64,000 nt of DNA from Symbiodinium natans (GCA_905221605.1 CAJNDS010000430.1:73501-137500); one strand, 5' to 3'. Numbered from the stretch's first letter, positions 48,702 to 57,357 are shown. Numbers and translations: made by a program. The notes: generated from the sequence alone by a model not told the origin.

Positions 48702-49062
48702 CTGATGCCCCCGCCTCGGAGAAGGTATTTTTGGGTTTAGGGTTTAGGGTTTGGGGTTTGGGGTTTGGGGTTTGGGGTTTGGGGCTTGGGGCTTGGGGTT
48801 TGGGGTCTGGGGTTGGGGAGAACCCCAAAAACTCCGGGGGTTTAGTTTAATTGGCATTGGGTGTTTATTTTTTAGGGCTAACGTTTTAGGATTTAGGATT
48901 CAGGGTTTAGGATTTAGGGTTTAGGGCCTCAGAGTTTACCTCGAGTAAGCTTTCGCCTGTATGCAAAGCTCACCCAGAAATTAGAACATCAGACGACGAC
49001 TTCCTTATCTGAACCCTAAACCCTAAACCCTAAACCCTAAACCCTAAACTCAAAACCCTAAA

Positions 49063-49160
49063 CTTGGCTGACTTCTGAGCCCGTCCTAAAGGGTTGACTT
49101 TTAGGTCCTTCCTGTAGTTTCTACAAAACTCCAAAAGGTTGGAGCCCTAAGAGCCAGCCA
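49063..49160. mobile_element. Family F1 element, decayed copy
   Basis: Left terminal repeat CTTGGCTGACTTCTG intact; middle TAGTTTCTAC and AAAAGGTTGGAGCCCTAAGA match the other copies; right end stops at GCCAGCCA without AGAAG...CCAAG. Confidence 0.75.
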
Positions 49161-49326
49161 CGTAAATCCGCGACAGCGATTGCCTAAACGAGTGTCAAGT
49201 TCAGGGTTTAGGGCTGAGGGCTTGGGATCCCAAACCCTAAACTCTGAACCCCAAACCCGAAACCCTAAACCCTAAACCCCAAACCCCAAACCCCAAACCC
49301 TAAACCCGAAACCCCAAACCCTCAAC

Positions 49327-49385
49327 GGACGCAGCTCAGGGCAGGGCAGAAAGATCTGGTCACCGGAATAGACATCACCGCCATC
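49327..49385 (-). CDS. Candidate exon, unknown protein
   Basis: Acceptor CGTCCTTGAAAAG, frame DGGDVYSGDQIFLPCPEL, donor CGTCC|GTTGAGGG. Confidence 0.47.
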
Positions 49386-49404
49386 CTTTTCAAGGACGCA
49401 TAGG

Positions 49405-49472
49405 GTCTAGGGTATGCAGGGTTTGCAGGGCTTGCCGGGCTTGCAGGGTTTGCAGGGTTTGCAGGGTTTGTA
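49405..49472 (+). repeat. GCAGGGTTT nonamer tract
   Basis: About seven units of GTTTGCAGG/CTTGCAGGG. Confidence 0.88.
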
Positions 49473-49742
49473 GCCCTAAACCCTAAACCCTGATCCCTAT
49501 ATCCAGGGTTTAGAGTTCAGAGGGCTAGTCCTGAACTTCAAAACCCCTGCAAACGCCGAGCACTCACAAGATCTGAAAGCCCTGAGCCCTCTAAGGGTTT
49601 GCGACCCTCAGGGTTTAGGGTTTGGGGTTTAGGGTTTAGGGTTTAGGGTTTAGGGTTTAGGGTTTAGGGTTTAGGGTTTAGGGCAGCCTTCAGGTTCAAA
49701 ACCCAGCAACGCAACGGAGGTTGGGTTTAGTAGTGAGCCCAC

Positions 49743-49806
49743 GGCCTGCTTCACGATGGTGATCTTCTGCCACTCCCCCCTGGGGTCATAGTATCTGGCA
49801 CCTCCA
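49743..49806 (-). CDS. Candidate exon, unknown protein
   Basis: Acceptor CAACTGCTTCTGCAG, frame GGARYYDPRGEWQKITIVKQ, donor GGCC|GTGGGC (a GC donor three bases earlier is possible). Strongly protein-like with no competing frame. Confidence 0.55.
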
Positions 49807-50086
49807 CTGCAGAAGCAGTTGAGATTTAAAAAGGGTTGAGGGTTTAGGGTTAGGGGTGGCTTAGGGCACTGTAGACCTGCAGACGGTTAGCGTGGTTAGG
49901 GTTTAGGCTTCAGTTCTGAGCCCCCCCCCCCATCGACCGCATGCACGCCCTACCGCCCGAAACGTCAACCACCTAAACGCTTCAACGCCACGAGCCACAG
50001 CAAGCTCGGGTATAGGGTTTAGGGCTAGGGTTTAGGGCTTAGGGTTTAGGGTTTAGGGTTTAGGGTTTAGGGCTTTTAGGGTTTGC

Positions 50087-50160
50087 AGGGCCGCCAGACC
50101 GAGCCCGCTACGCACGGCGCTGCCCAACACGTCCATGTGCACGCCCTGCCTCAGGATGGT
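50087..50160 (-). CDS. Candidate exon, acceptor inside F7 sequence
   Basis: Frame TILRQGVHMDVLGSAVRS then LGLAAL. The acceptor GTAGTCCCTAAAG lies in the terminal sequence of an F7 element; the donor would be GC (CCCT|GCAAACCC). Confidence 0.5.
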
Positions 50161-50420
50161 CTTTAGGGACTACAGGAGGGACTCTTATAAGGTGTGTATA
50201 TATATATATATGTACATACATATATATATATATACATACATATGTATGTACATACATATGTATGTTCATATAAGGGTTTATGTTTTAGGGCTTAGGGTTT
50301 AAGGTTTAGGGTTTAGGGTTTAGGTATATATATATATATAAGGGACCTGAGGGGTTCCCCGGGTGAGGGGCATATGGGGACTCTGTAAGGCATATATACC
50401 CCTTAATGACGGTCTTAAAC
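50160..50420. mobile_element. F7 sequence interrupted by AT and telomere repeats
   Basis: AGGGACTACAGGAGGGACTC at the left; TATATATA/ACATAC microsatellite 50197-50275; TTTAGGG tract; second AT run 50325-50340; then GGGACCTGAGGGGTTCCCCG and TAAGGCATATATACCCCTT. Confidence 0.6.
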
Positions 50421-50537
50421 TCCAGGAGAACATAACATATCCCCAGGACCTACCCAGTCTAGGGTCGGGGGGTTTAGGGTCTATAGGGTGTAGGTTATAG
50501 TGAGGGTTTAGGGGTCGAGGGTTGAGTGTGAGGTTGC

Positions 50538-50606
50538 TCTGAATCCAAAAGCGCTGAGTTGTCGGCGGCATCACAAACATCACCACGTCGCCGTTCTTGA
50601 TGGGTT
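50538..50606 (-). CDS. Candidate exon, beta-rich segment
   Basis: Acceptor TTGGCACCAAG, frame PIKNGDVVMFVMPPTTQRFW then IQS; the frame is also open upstream (HDSWHQE). Donor GC (CAGA|GCAACC). The GDVVMF motif resembles that of 51385-51452 (GDTVYV). Confidence 0.52.
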
Positions 50607-50755
50607 CTTGGTGCCAAGAGTCGTGGCAGGGTTTGGGGTTTTGGGCGACTGCTTCCCCCTGGGGAAAAGAATTGGGGTTGCTAGGGACCTTGCCCTAGAC
50701 CTCAAACCCTAAACCCTAAACCCTAGATGAGGCTCGACAGTCCTGGGACCCTAGC

Positions 50756-50819
50756 CATCCCGGTTGTTCATCTTCTCGATGGTCATGGCGTGCTCCTTGT
50801 CCTTCTTGGTGCCGCGGGC
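50756..50819 (-). CDS. Candidate exon, Lys-rich
   Basis: Acceptor ATCCCTTGACTCAG, frame ARGTKKDKEHAMTIEKMNNR, donor GC (GGATG|GCTAGGG). Confidence 0.55.
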
Positions 50820-50983
50820 CTGAGTCAAGGGATCAGCTCTCGCAACGTTGACCTCCCTAACCCTAAACCCATAAACCCTAAACCCTGAACCCTAAACCCT
50901 AAACCCTGAACCCTAAACCCATAAACCCTCAACCCTGAACCCTGAACCCTGAACCCTAAACCCTAAACCTACACTCCCGAAAC

Positions 50984-51102
50984 CCTGGCTGGTAGAGGGG
51001 TCTCTTGTGGTCAAGAACGCAGCTGCGGTGCTGTTCATTCTCATCGCAGACCTCTCGAATGTAAAGTTTAAGACCCCCAAAAGCCTGTTTTGCAGGAGCC
51101 AT
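50984..51102 (-). CDS. Candidate exon, about 39 codons
   Basis: Acceptor CCTTAGATTCAG, frame MAPAKQAFGGLKLYIREVCD then ENEQHRSCVLDHKRPLYQP, donor CCAGG|GTTTCGGG. One of the most convincing islands; two Cys; family not recognised. Confidence 0.58.
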
Positions 51103-51148
51103 CTGAATCTAAGGATCTCGGTTTAGGGTTTAGGGTTTAGGGTTTAGC

Positions 51149-51231
51149 ATTCCACCGCCAGCCTTGACCCACTCAAGCTTGGTGGTCCCATCCAGCTCGC
51201 CGATGTAGCGCCCAGTCATGACCTCCAGCGA
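51149..51231 (-). CDS. Candidate exon, about 27 codons
   Basis: Acceptor GCCTCTGTGAAG, frame SLEVMTGRYIGELDGTTKLE then WVKAGGGM. It runs into AAT|GCTAAACCC, so a GC donor at the array edge, or GC after WVK. Confidence 0.58.
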
Positions 51232-51384
51232 CTTCACAGAGGCGGGGATTTGGGGAGCAAGTGATGTTGGGTTTGGGGTTTACGCCTCAGAATTCCAGTC
51301 CGAAGCCCTAAACCCCAAACCCTCAGCCCTAAACCCTAAACCCTAAACCCTATGACCCTAAACCCCAAACCCCAAAAGCCTAAC

Positions 51385-51452
51385 ATCCCCGACATCTGCA
51401 CTATGGGCGCCGGCCTTCACGTAGACGGTGTCTCCGTGCATGATCGGCTCTC
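51385..51452 (-). CDS. Candidate exon, beta-rich segment
   Basis: Acceptor GATGCCTGCACCAG (an earlier GAAAG is possible, adding MPAPG), frame EPIMHGDTVYVKAGAHSADV then GD, donor GGGGAT|GTTAGG in phase 0, which fits the phase-0 start of 51149-51231. Confidence 0.55.
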
Positions 51453-51761
51453 CTGGTGCAGGCATCTCTTTCGGCTTAGGGCTTAGGGTTCGGGGTTTGG
51501 GGTTTAGGGTTTAGGGTTTAGGGTTCGGGGTTTAGGGTTTACGGTTTAGGGTTTAGGGGTTAGGGGTTAGGGGTTAGGGGTGTAGGGTGTAGAGTGTAGG
51601 GTTAAGCGTTTAGGGTTAGAGTTTAGGGTTTGGGGTCTCAATCCATTCCCCAAGCCCGAAACGCCCCTAACTCACAGCCACGCCAGGTATGTTGCCAACA
51701 GAAACCCTAAACTTATCTAAACCCTGAACCCTCAACCCTAAACCCAAGCTCTTGGTCCTAC

Positions 51762-51808
51762 GAAAGTTTGTCAGGGGTATTAGAATCTAAGGGTTTGCCT
51801 AGAGGGTG
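51762..51808 (-). CDS. Candidate small exon
   Basis: Acceptor TTTCGTTTTCAG, frame HPLGKPLDSNTPDKLS, donor CTTTC|GTAGGACC. Confidence 0.38.
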
Positions 51809-51844
51809 CTGAAAACGAAACTCTTTAACCTGAAAGGGGGCGTC

Positions 51845-52275
51845 CCTGAACCCTAAACCCCTAAACCCCTAAACCCCTAGACCCCTAAACCCCTAAACCC
51901 CTAAACCCCTGAACCCCTAAACCCCTAAACCCCTAGACCCCTAAACCCCTAAACCCCTAAACCCCTAGACCCCTAAACCCCTAAACACCCTAAACCCCTA
52001 AACCCCCTAAACCCCTAAACCCCTAAACCCCTGAACCCCTAAACCCCTAAACCCCTGAACCCCTAAACCCCTAAACACCCTAAACCCCTAAACCCCCTAA
52101 ACCCCTAAACCCCTAAACGCCTAAACCCCTAAACACCCTAAACCCCTAAACACCCCAAAACCCTAAACCCCTAAACACCCTAAACCCCTAAACCCCTAAG
52201 CCCCTAAACCCCCAAACCCCTAAACCCCTAAACCCCTAAACCCTAAACCCTAAACCCTAAACCCTAAGCCCTAAA
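51845..52275 (-). repeat. CCCCTAAA octamer array
   Basis: About 430 bp, mostly an 8-bp CCCCTAAA unit with CCCCTGAA, CCCCTAGA and CACCCTAAA variants that recur at intervals, suggesting a higher-order period; the last 60 bp are normal CCCTAAA. Confidence 0.97.
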
Positions 52276-52283
52276 CCCTAAAC

Positions 52284-52381
52284 CACCGCCCGGTCCTGTG
52301 GACTTCTTGGCAGCCCGTAGTTGAATTTTCGACGCCACGCGCTGCGCGCCCTGGGCCTGGTGGGCGCCTGAGAAGCCGCGG
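52284..52381 (-). CDS. Candidate exon, basic, telomere-repeat donor
   Basis: Acceptor AGGCCCCCAAAG, donor GTG|GTTTAGGG. All three frames are open or nearly so (for example SKIQLRAAKKSTGPGG), so the reading is unsettled. Confidence 0.38.
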
Positions 52382-52494
52382 CTTTGGGGGCCTTCGGGCA
52401 GTTTAGGGTTTAGGGTTTAGGATTTAGGGTTTAGGGGTTAGGGTTTAGGGTTTAGGGTTTAGGGTTGAGGGATTCAAAACTGTCGGCCGTCCGA

Positions 52495-52575
52495 CCCAGT
52501 TGCAGGCAAGAAGTCACTTCATTCTTTACAACTTCAAGCACAGAGTGGCTGCTGATGTAATTGACCCGCAGGTTA
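52495..52575. other. Exon-like island, strand undecided
   Basis: Plus: ACCCAGTTGCAG, ARSHFILYNFKHRVAADVID, CCGCAG|GTTACA. Minus: AATTACATCAG, SHSVLEVVKNEVTSCLQLGR. Both are good. Confidence 0.4.
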
Positions 52576-52677
52576 CAAACGGCATAAGACTCTTCTACAC
52601 CCTAAACCCTAAGCCCCAAGCCCGAAACCCTAAACCCGAAACCCTAAACCCGAAACCCGAAACCCGAAACCCTAAAC

Positions 52678-52733
52678 CTGTCCTAGAGTCCTAGATTCAG
52701 GGGCAAGCTGCCTCCGCCGAAGGTGCTTGCGGC
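52678..52733 (-). CDS. Candidate exon, basic, telomere-repeat donor
   Basis: Acceptor CTGGTCCTTGGCAG, frame RKHLRRRQLAPESRTLGQ, donor GGACAG|GTTTAGGG. Confidence 0.43.
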
Positions 52734-52775
52734 CTGCCAAGGACCAGAGGGTGCTAGGCTCAAGGTTGCTCTGGT

Positions 52776-53017
52776 CTATACCACCCCCTAGGTCCCCCCC
52801 TTAAACAACCTTAATACTTAGGTTTAGGGTTTAGGGTTTAGGGCTTAGGGTTTAGGGTTTAGGGTTTAGGGTTTCGGGTCTAGGGTCTAGGGTCTAGGGT
52901 TTAGGGTTTAGGGTTTAGGGCTACCCCCCCCCCCCCTAGGTTCCCCCCTTACTTAAACAACCTTAATAGGCCTAGAAATAGCCGTAACTATGGGGGAACC
53001 GAGGGGGTAGTAGGGGA
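52776..53017. mobile_element. F5-like element split by a telomere array with duplicated flanks
   Basis: About 40 bp (CCCCCTAGGT...CCCCCTTA...AAACAACCTTAATA) occur on both sides of a TTTAGGG array (52818-52920). Right end GGGGGAACCGAGGGGGTAGT pairs with the left. Confidence 0.6.
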
Positions 53018-53059
53018 ACCCATGATGTGGGGGCGACGGGGGCTGTAGGCAAGCAGGGG

Positions 53060-53420
53060 CCTGAAAAGAAGACAGTCCTAAATTCCAAACCCCCAAAGCC
53101 CGAAAGCCCTTAACCCTGAAGTCCTAAACCCCAAAGCCCGAAAGCACCTGACCCTAAATCATGCTAGACTACGTCCAGCGCTCGAACCGACCCTGCCTTT
53201 TCACCTGATCGGGGAGGGGGGCGCTTAGAGCGGCAGGCGACTTTTCTTACGGTTGCGATGAGTATGGCGAGTGCTCCTGTGATTATTGTTTTCTCTTCTT
53301 TTTGCCACGATTAAACGATTTAGCATTGTTCTATTCTTCTTGCTCTTGCTATCACGGCATCAAAGAACTACATCATATGTTTAATATGTTTACGCTGTCA
53401 AGGGGAGGAAGGAAAGATGA
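53060..53420. other. Mostly unique stretch
   Basis: AAAGCCC-type variants to 53150, then array-free AT-moderate DNA. One possible minus micro-exon at 53251-53276 (acceptor ATAATCACAG, donor CAACC|GTAAGA). Plus frames here lack splice evidence. Confidence 0.35.
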
Positions 53421-53621
53421 TCAGGGTCTAGGGAGAATGCCCAAAAAGGGGGAGGGGGGGGGGGGCGTCGTGGGGCGGTCAGAGGTTCAGGGAGCTTCGG
53501 GGTTCCAGGGCTGCGCTGATCTGAGAAAGACCCCAAACCCAGAACACTTGCGGGACCCAGGCCCGCAAAACCCTAAACCCAACAACCCTATATAAACCCA
53601 AAACCCTGAACCCCTACACCC

Positions 53622-53690
53622 TAAAGCCTAAAGCCTAAAGCCTAAAGCCTAAAGCCTAAAGCCTAAAGCCTAAAGCCTAAAGCCTCAACC
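53622..53690 (-). repeat. AAAGCCT heptamer array
   Basis: Ten consecutive TAAAGCC units, a pure private variant followed by CCCTAAA. Confidence 0.97.
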
Positions 53691-53791
53691 CTAAACCCTA
53701 ACCCTAAACCCTAAACCCTAAACCCTAAACACTAAACCCTAAACCCTAAACCCTAAACCCTAAACCCTAAACCTTACGCCCAACTCAAGGA

Positions 53792-53814
53792 GCCCCCCCC
53801 CCCCCCCCCCCCCC
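53792..53814 (-). repeat. C homopolymer
   Basis: About 23 C directly before the candidate exon 53815-53884. Confidence 0.97.
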
Positions 53815-53884
53815 GTGGCAATCGGCAGTCTGCAGCCTGGCCTGCCCTCCACGCTTGGTGGCCTTGCGAGCTTTCCAGCAGGGG
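53815..53884 (-). CDS. Candidate exon, basic
   Basis: Acceptor AAAACACTCAAG, frame PCWKARKATKRGGQARLQTA then DCHG; it runs into a G homopolymer on the minus strand so the donor is unknown. Confidence 0.35.
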
Positions 53885-53909
53885 CTTGAGTGTTTTTTGA
53901 GATGTTGTG

Positions 53910-54178
53910 GGGGTTAGGGTTTAGGGTTAGGGTTTAGGGTTTAGGGTTTGGGTTTAGGGTTTAGGTTTTTAGGGTTTAGGGGGTTTAGGGTTTAGGGTTT
54001 AGGGTTAGGGTTAGGGTTTAGGTTTAGGGTTTTTAGGGTTTAGGGTTTAGGGTTTAGGGTTTAGGGTTTAGGGTTTAGGGTTTAGGGTTAGGGTTTAGGG
54101 TTTGGGGTTTAGGGTTTAGGGTTTAGGGTTTAGGGTTTAGGGTTTAGGGCTTAGGGTTTAGGGTTTAGGGTTTAGGGG
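53910..54178 (+). repeat. Telomere-type array with truncated units
   Basis: TTTAGGG mixed with 5-6 bp TTAGGG and TAGGG units; about 36 units. Confidence 0.96.
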
Positions 54179-54407
54179 TGTGAAGCTGAGAGATTCGAAT
54201 TTGACCGGAGGATTTGGGATTCTGAGGACTCCCACGCAGCCTTAGCGACAGAAAGCGCTCCGAACCCCAACCCAGACCCGCAGCCCTAACCCCTAAACCC
54301 GGAACCCTAAACCCAGCCCTAAACCCTAAACCCTAATCCCCAAACCCTAAACCCTAAACCCTAGCCCTAAACCCTAAACCCTAAACCCTAAACACCCTAG
54401 ACCCAAC

Positions 54408-54515
54408 ACATCCACATCCCCCCGTCCCCGAGTCCTTGCCGAAGGCGGCGCGCTGCACGGCCCCGCCGGCCACGAGCGCGGAAGCCAGGCGCAGGAGCCA
54501 AGAGGAGGATGGGTC
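54408..54515 (-). CDS. Candidate exon, 36 codons, hydrophobic start
   Basis: Acceptor CCCTGAGCCCAG, frame DPSSSWLLRLASALVAGGAV then QRAAFGKDSGTGGCGC in phase 0 at both ends, donor TGT|GTTGGGTC. Confidence 0.5.
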
Positions 54516-54628
54516 CTGGGCTCAGGGCTTAGGGTTTAGGGTTAAGGGCTCAGGGTTTAGGGTTTAGGGTTTAGGGCTTGGGGTTTAGGGTTTAGGGTTT
54601 AGGGTTTGGGGTGGTGCAACTGCTGCAC

Positions 54629-54711
54629 CAGTCAGGGGTGTGCGTGGCAAGTCGGGGCTGCGATGGAGCTCCCGAGCTTCGTGCGATGTCAGCCTTTGAG
54701 GTCATGAACTT
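54629..54711 (-). CDS. Candidate exon, unknown protein
   Basis: Acceptor TTTAGGCCCAG, frame KFMTSKADIARSSGAPSQPR then LATHTPDW, donor GACTG|GTGCAG. Confidence 0.5.
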
Positions 54712-54852
54712 CTGGGCCTAAACCCTCCCTAAACCCGAAACCCTAAACCCGAATCCCGAAACCCTAAACCCAAACCTTAAACCTTAAACCCGAAACCCGA
54801 AACCCTAAACCCCCAAAACCCTCCCTAAACCCGAAACCCTAAACCCCCAAAC

Positions 54853-54891
54853 CCTGCCGCGTCCTGCGCAGCCGCTCCGCCGAAGCCGGGC
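54853..54891 (-). CDS. Candidate small exon, 13 codons
   Basis: Acceptor CTTTCCTGTCAG with a good pyrimidine tract; frames PGFGGAAAQDAA or PASAERLRRTRQ; donor CAGG|GTTTGGGGG. Confidence 0.38.
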
Positions 54892-54904
54892 CTGACAGGA
54901 AAGA

Positions 54905-55240
54905 CTTCGGGTTTAGGGTTTCGGGTTTGGGGTTTGGGGTTTAGGGTTTAGGGTTTAGGGTTTAGGGTTTAGGGTTTAGGGTTTAGGGTTTAGGGTTTAG
55001 GGTTTAGGGTTTAGGGTTTAGGGTTTAGGGTTTAGGGGTTAGGGGTTAGGGGTTAGGGGTTAGGGTTTAGGGTTTAGGGTTTAGGGTTTAGGGTTTGGGG
55101 TTTGGGGTTTGGGGTTTAGGGTTTAGAGTTTAGGGTTTAGGGTTTAGGGTTTAGGGTTTAGGGTTTAGGGTTTGGGGTTTGGGGTTTAGGGTTTAGGGTT
55201 TGGGGTTTAGGGTTTAGGGTTTAGGGTTTAGGGTTTAGGG
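54905..55240 (+). repeat. Long telomere-type array with TTAGGGG and TTTGGGG blocks
   Basis: About 45 units; includes four TTAGGGG in a row. Confidence 0.97.
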
Positions 55241-55248
55241 CCCTGAAC

Positions 55249-55300
55249 CCTGAGGGCAGCTCGGGCCCGCAGGGCAAGCCGACAAGCCCCGGCCCAAAGC
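55249..55300 (-). CDS. Candidate exon, unknown protein
   Basis: Acceptor TAGGATGCAAG, frame FGPGLVGLPCGPELPS, donor TCAGG|GTTCAGGG. Confidence 0.4.
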
Positions 55301-55379
55301 CTTGCATCCTAAACCCAAAAAAACCCTAAACCCTAAACCCTAAATCCTAAACCCTAAACCCTAAACCCTAAACCCTCCC

Positions 55380-55496
55380 TTACCCAAAGAGCCCAATATA
55401 GCTTAACTAAGGAATATACCTCAAATCATATTAAGGATCCCCTCATATGAATTAAGGACTATTCCTTAGCTAAGCAATATTGGGCTCTTTGGGTAA
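55380..55496. mobile_element. Hairpin element, family F4, copy 2
   Basis: TTACCCAAAGAGCCCAATAT and its complement at the ends, nearly full hairpin; about 85 percent like 19669-19778 by eye. Here the ends extend to TTACCC/GGGTAA. Confidence 0.82.
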
Positions 55497-55568
55497 CCCT
55501 AAACCCAGTGCACAGGAAAGGGCTTACAAGGGAACCCCCAAATCCTAAAAAAGGAAGTCATGGCTCAC

Positions 55569-55595
55569 CCTCGGTCCCAGTAAAGCAAAACACAT
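55569..55595 (-). CDS. Candidate micro-exon
   Basis: Acceptor AGTTTTTGCGCAG, frame VFCFTGTE, donor CGAGG|GTGAGCC. Both sites are canonical but 27 bp is little evidence. Confidence 0.28.
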
Positions 55596-55812
55596 CTGCG
55601 CAAAAACTTCCCAACCCTAAACCCTGAACCCCGAACCCTGAACCCTAAACCCTAAACCCTCTTCACAAATGAAACACAAAAACGTCTCAACCCGAATAGT
55701 GTGGCCTTTTTCTAAACCTCGGACTCTTTCCCAACGTTCCCTAAGCCCTAGATCCAAGCTCACCCTGAACCCTAAACTTTAAACCCCAAACCCTAAACCC
55801 TAAACCCTAAAC

Positions 55813-55880
55813 CCGCGACTTTGCATGCGTCTCAGGCGCCCCTTCGTGGCCGCCGCGCGAAGCACGATGGGGCCTCATGG
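55813..55880 (-). CDS. Candidate exon, telomere-repeat donor
   Basis: Frame MRPHRASRGGHEGAPETHAK then SR, donor CGCGG|GTTTAGGG; acceptor ATATGGGAG is weak. Confidence 0.36.
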
Positions 55881-55989
55881 CTCCCATATTTCCAAAGCGT
55901 TTGGGGTTTAGGGTTTAGGGTTTAGGGTTTAGGGTTTAGGGTTTAGGGTTTAGGGATACAGGATTTAGGGACCGGGTTTAGGCATGAGG

Positions 55990-56483
55990 ATTATCTTGGA
56001 AATCCACCATCATTACACCTTTTCAATGCATTCTGTCTTCTTCTCACATATCTCTTTGTTAATGTTTCCTGTAGGTGGCTCTACAGGAATAGGTTTTTCG
56101 AAATGCTGCCGTTGATCTAGGATTACATGATACATATTTTGTTGTCATTGTAGCACATGTTCATTTTGTTCTTTCTTTAGGAGCTATAATTTGTATCTTC
56201 TCTGGAATGACTTTAAATGGAGAAAGATTTTTTGGTACTAAGAACTTATTACCTTCATCCTCTGGTACACTTTCTCTTTTTCATCTACATTTAGATCTTA
56301 ATTGGTATTCTTCTTCCCGTCTCCCCAATGCATTTCTTAGGATTTAAATCTTATGCCAAGAAGAATCCCACAGGAATCAGGAATAATTTCCCTATCTTTT
56401 GGTTTCTTGCGCTCATTTCATTCACGCCTATCATAATATTACAGGGGCTCCTTATCTCACTTTTCTTTGAAAAAGCTCCTTGA
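55990..56483 (+). pseudogene. cox1: Mitochondrial cox1 3'-half relic in nuclear DNA
   Basis: Three plus-strand frames in succession: 56026-56103 (PVGGSTGIGFS), 56105-56344 (GLHDTYFVV, AHVHFVLSLGAI) and about 56300-56480 (PMHFLGF, NNFPIFWFLALISFTPIIIL). The order matches cytochrome c oxidase subunit I: the T-G segment, HDTYFVV, the A-H-x-H-F/Y-V motif holding two haem-ligand His residues, and PMHFLG. Two frameshifts (near 56100 and 56300) and two extra residues before AHVHF break it. AT-rich, no telomere repeats inside. A nuclear insert of mtDNA, or an assembly join. Confidence 0.8.
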
Positions 56484-56579
56484 TCGGATTCTTAGCCAAC
56501 CGACAACAGAAAGTAGGCTTTGGGTCTTATCTACAGTAGTGCCCATCCCGGGACCCTTCACCGGGGGGTTTGGGGATAG

Positions 56580-56675
56580 AGCTAGGGTTTAGGGTTTAGG
56601 GTTTAGGGTTTAGGGTTTAGGGTTTAGGGTTTAGGGTTTAGGGTTTAGGGTTTAGGGTTAAGGGTTAAGGGTTTA
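56580..56675 (+). repeat. Telomere-type array (TTTAGGG)
   Basis: About 12 copies directly after the cox1 relic and a 90-bp unique stretch. Confidence 0.96.
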
Positions 56676-56847
56676 GGGCTCTAGGGCTCTTAGGCGTCCA
56701 GGGGTTTAGGGTTTAGGGGTTTGGGGTTTAGGGTTTAGGGTTTAGGGTTTCGGGTTTCGGGTTTAGGGTTGAAGGTTTAAGGGAATCAGGAATTGCCACA
56801 CGCCCCAGGCTCTTCGGTGGACAGTGCTGTTGGGAGATCAGTCTACT

Positions 56848-56970
56848 GGTCCTCAGTAGGGAATGAGGGATTAGATACCTTGTTATATACCCGCATATAC
56901 ATATATACATGTACATATCATATACCCTTTGAGGGATTCGGGCACCGAAGTCCGTCATTCCCAACTAAGA
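56848..56970. mobile_element. Family F13 element, copy 3
   Basis: TCAGTAGGGAATGAGGGATT...CGTCATTCCCAACTAAG with an AT/ACATAT core. Confidence 0.55.
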
Positions 56971-57250
56971 ACCAGCAAGTCCTGCATCAATGATGTTTTT
57001 TTATACTTGTATGTGGACCTGCAAGCAGAAGACACGATACAAGCAACTTAGGGTGCAGGGTTTAATGTGCTAACTGGCGATGCGGGTGTTGGCTCGCAAG
57101 CCCTCTTCCGGCATTCTACGGTATGATATCATTGGAGTTTACGGTTTAGGGTTTAATGTTTAGGGTTTAGGATAGTATCCTGTGGGCATACTTTTTGGTA
57201 TGCCAAGGTAGATGGTAAAGCATAGGTTGGCCCTACACCTGCCCCAGTTC

Positions 57251-57357
57251 CTACTCCGTAAAACTGTACAACCTCTTGGTATAGAGCGGGACATCATCGG
57301 GATTCGCACACGGAAATGTGTTTTGATGAGCTCTCTGTCGCGATGATGACAACCATC
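57251..57357 (-). CDS. Candidate last exon of a gene
   Basis: Acceptor TTCAATGCATCAG, frame WLSSSRQRAHQNTFPCANPD then DVPLYTKRLYSFTE and stop TAG (57251-57253). Array-free 3' flank. A second frame (57160-57396) is open through the same bases. Confidence 0.45.

Noticed and set aside
52284-52381. Histone H3 tail (LRAAKKSTGPGG resembles the H3 N-terminus)
   Set aside because: Only a short Lys/Ala match, the rest does not fit, and other frames are equally open.
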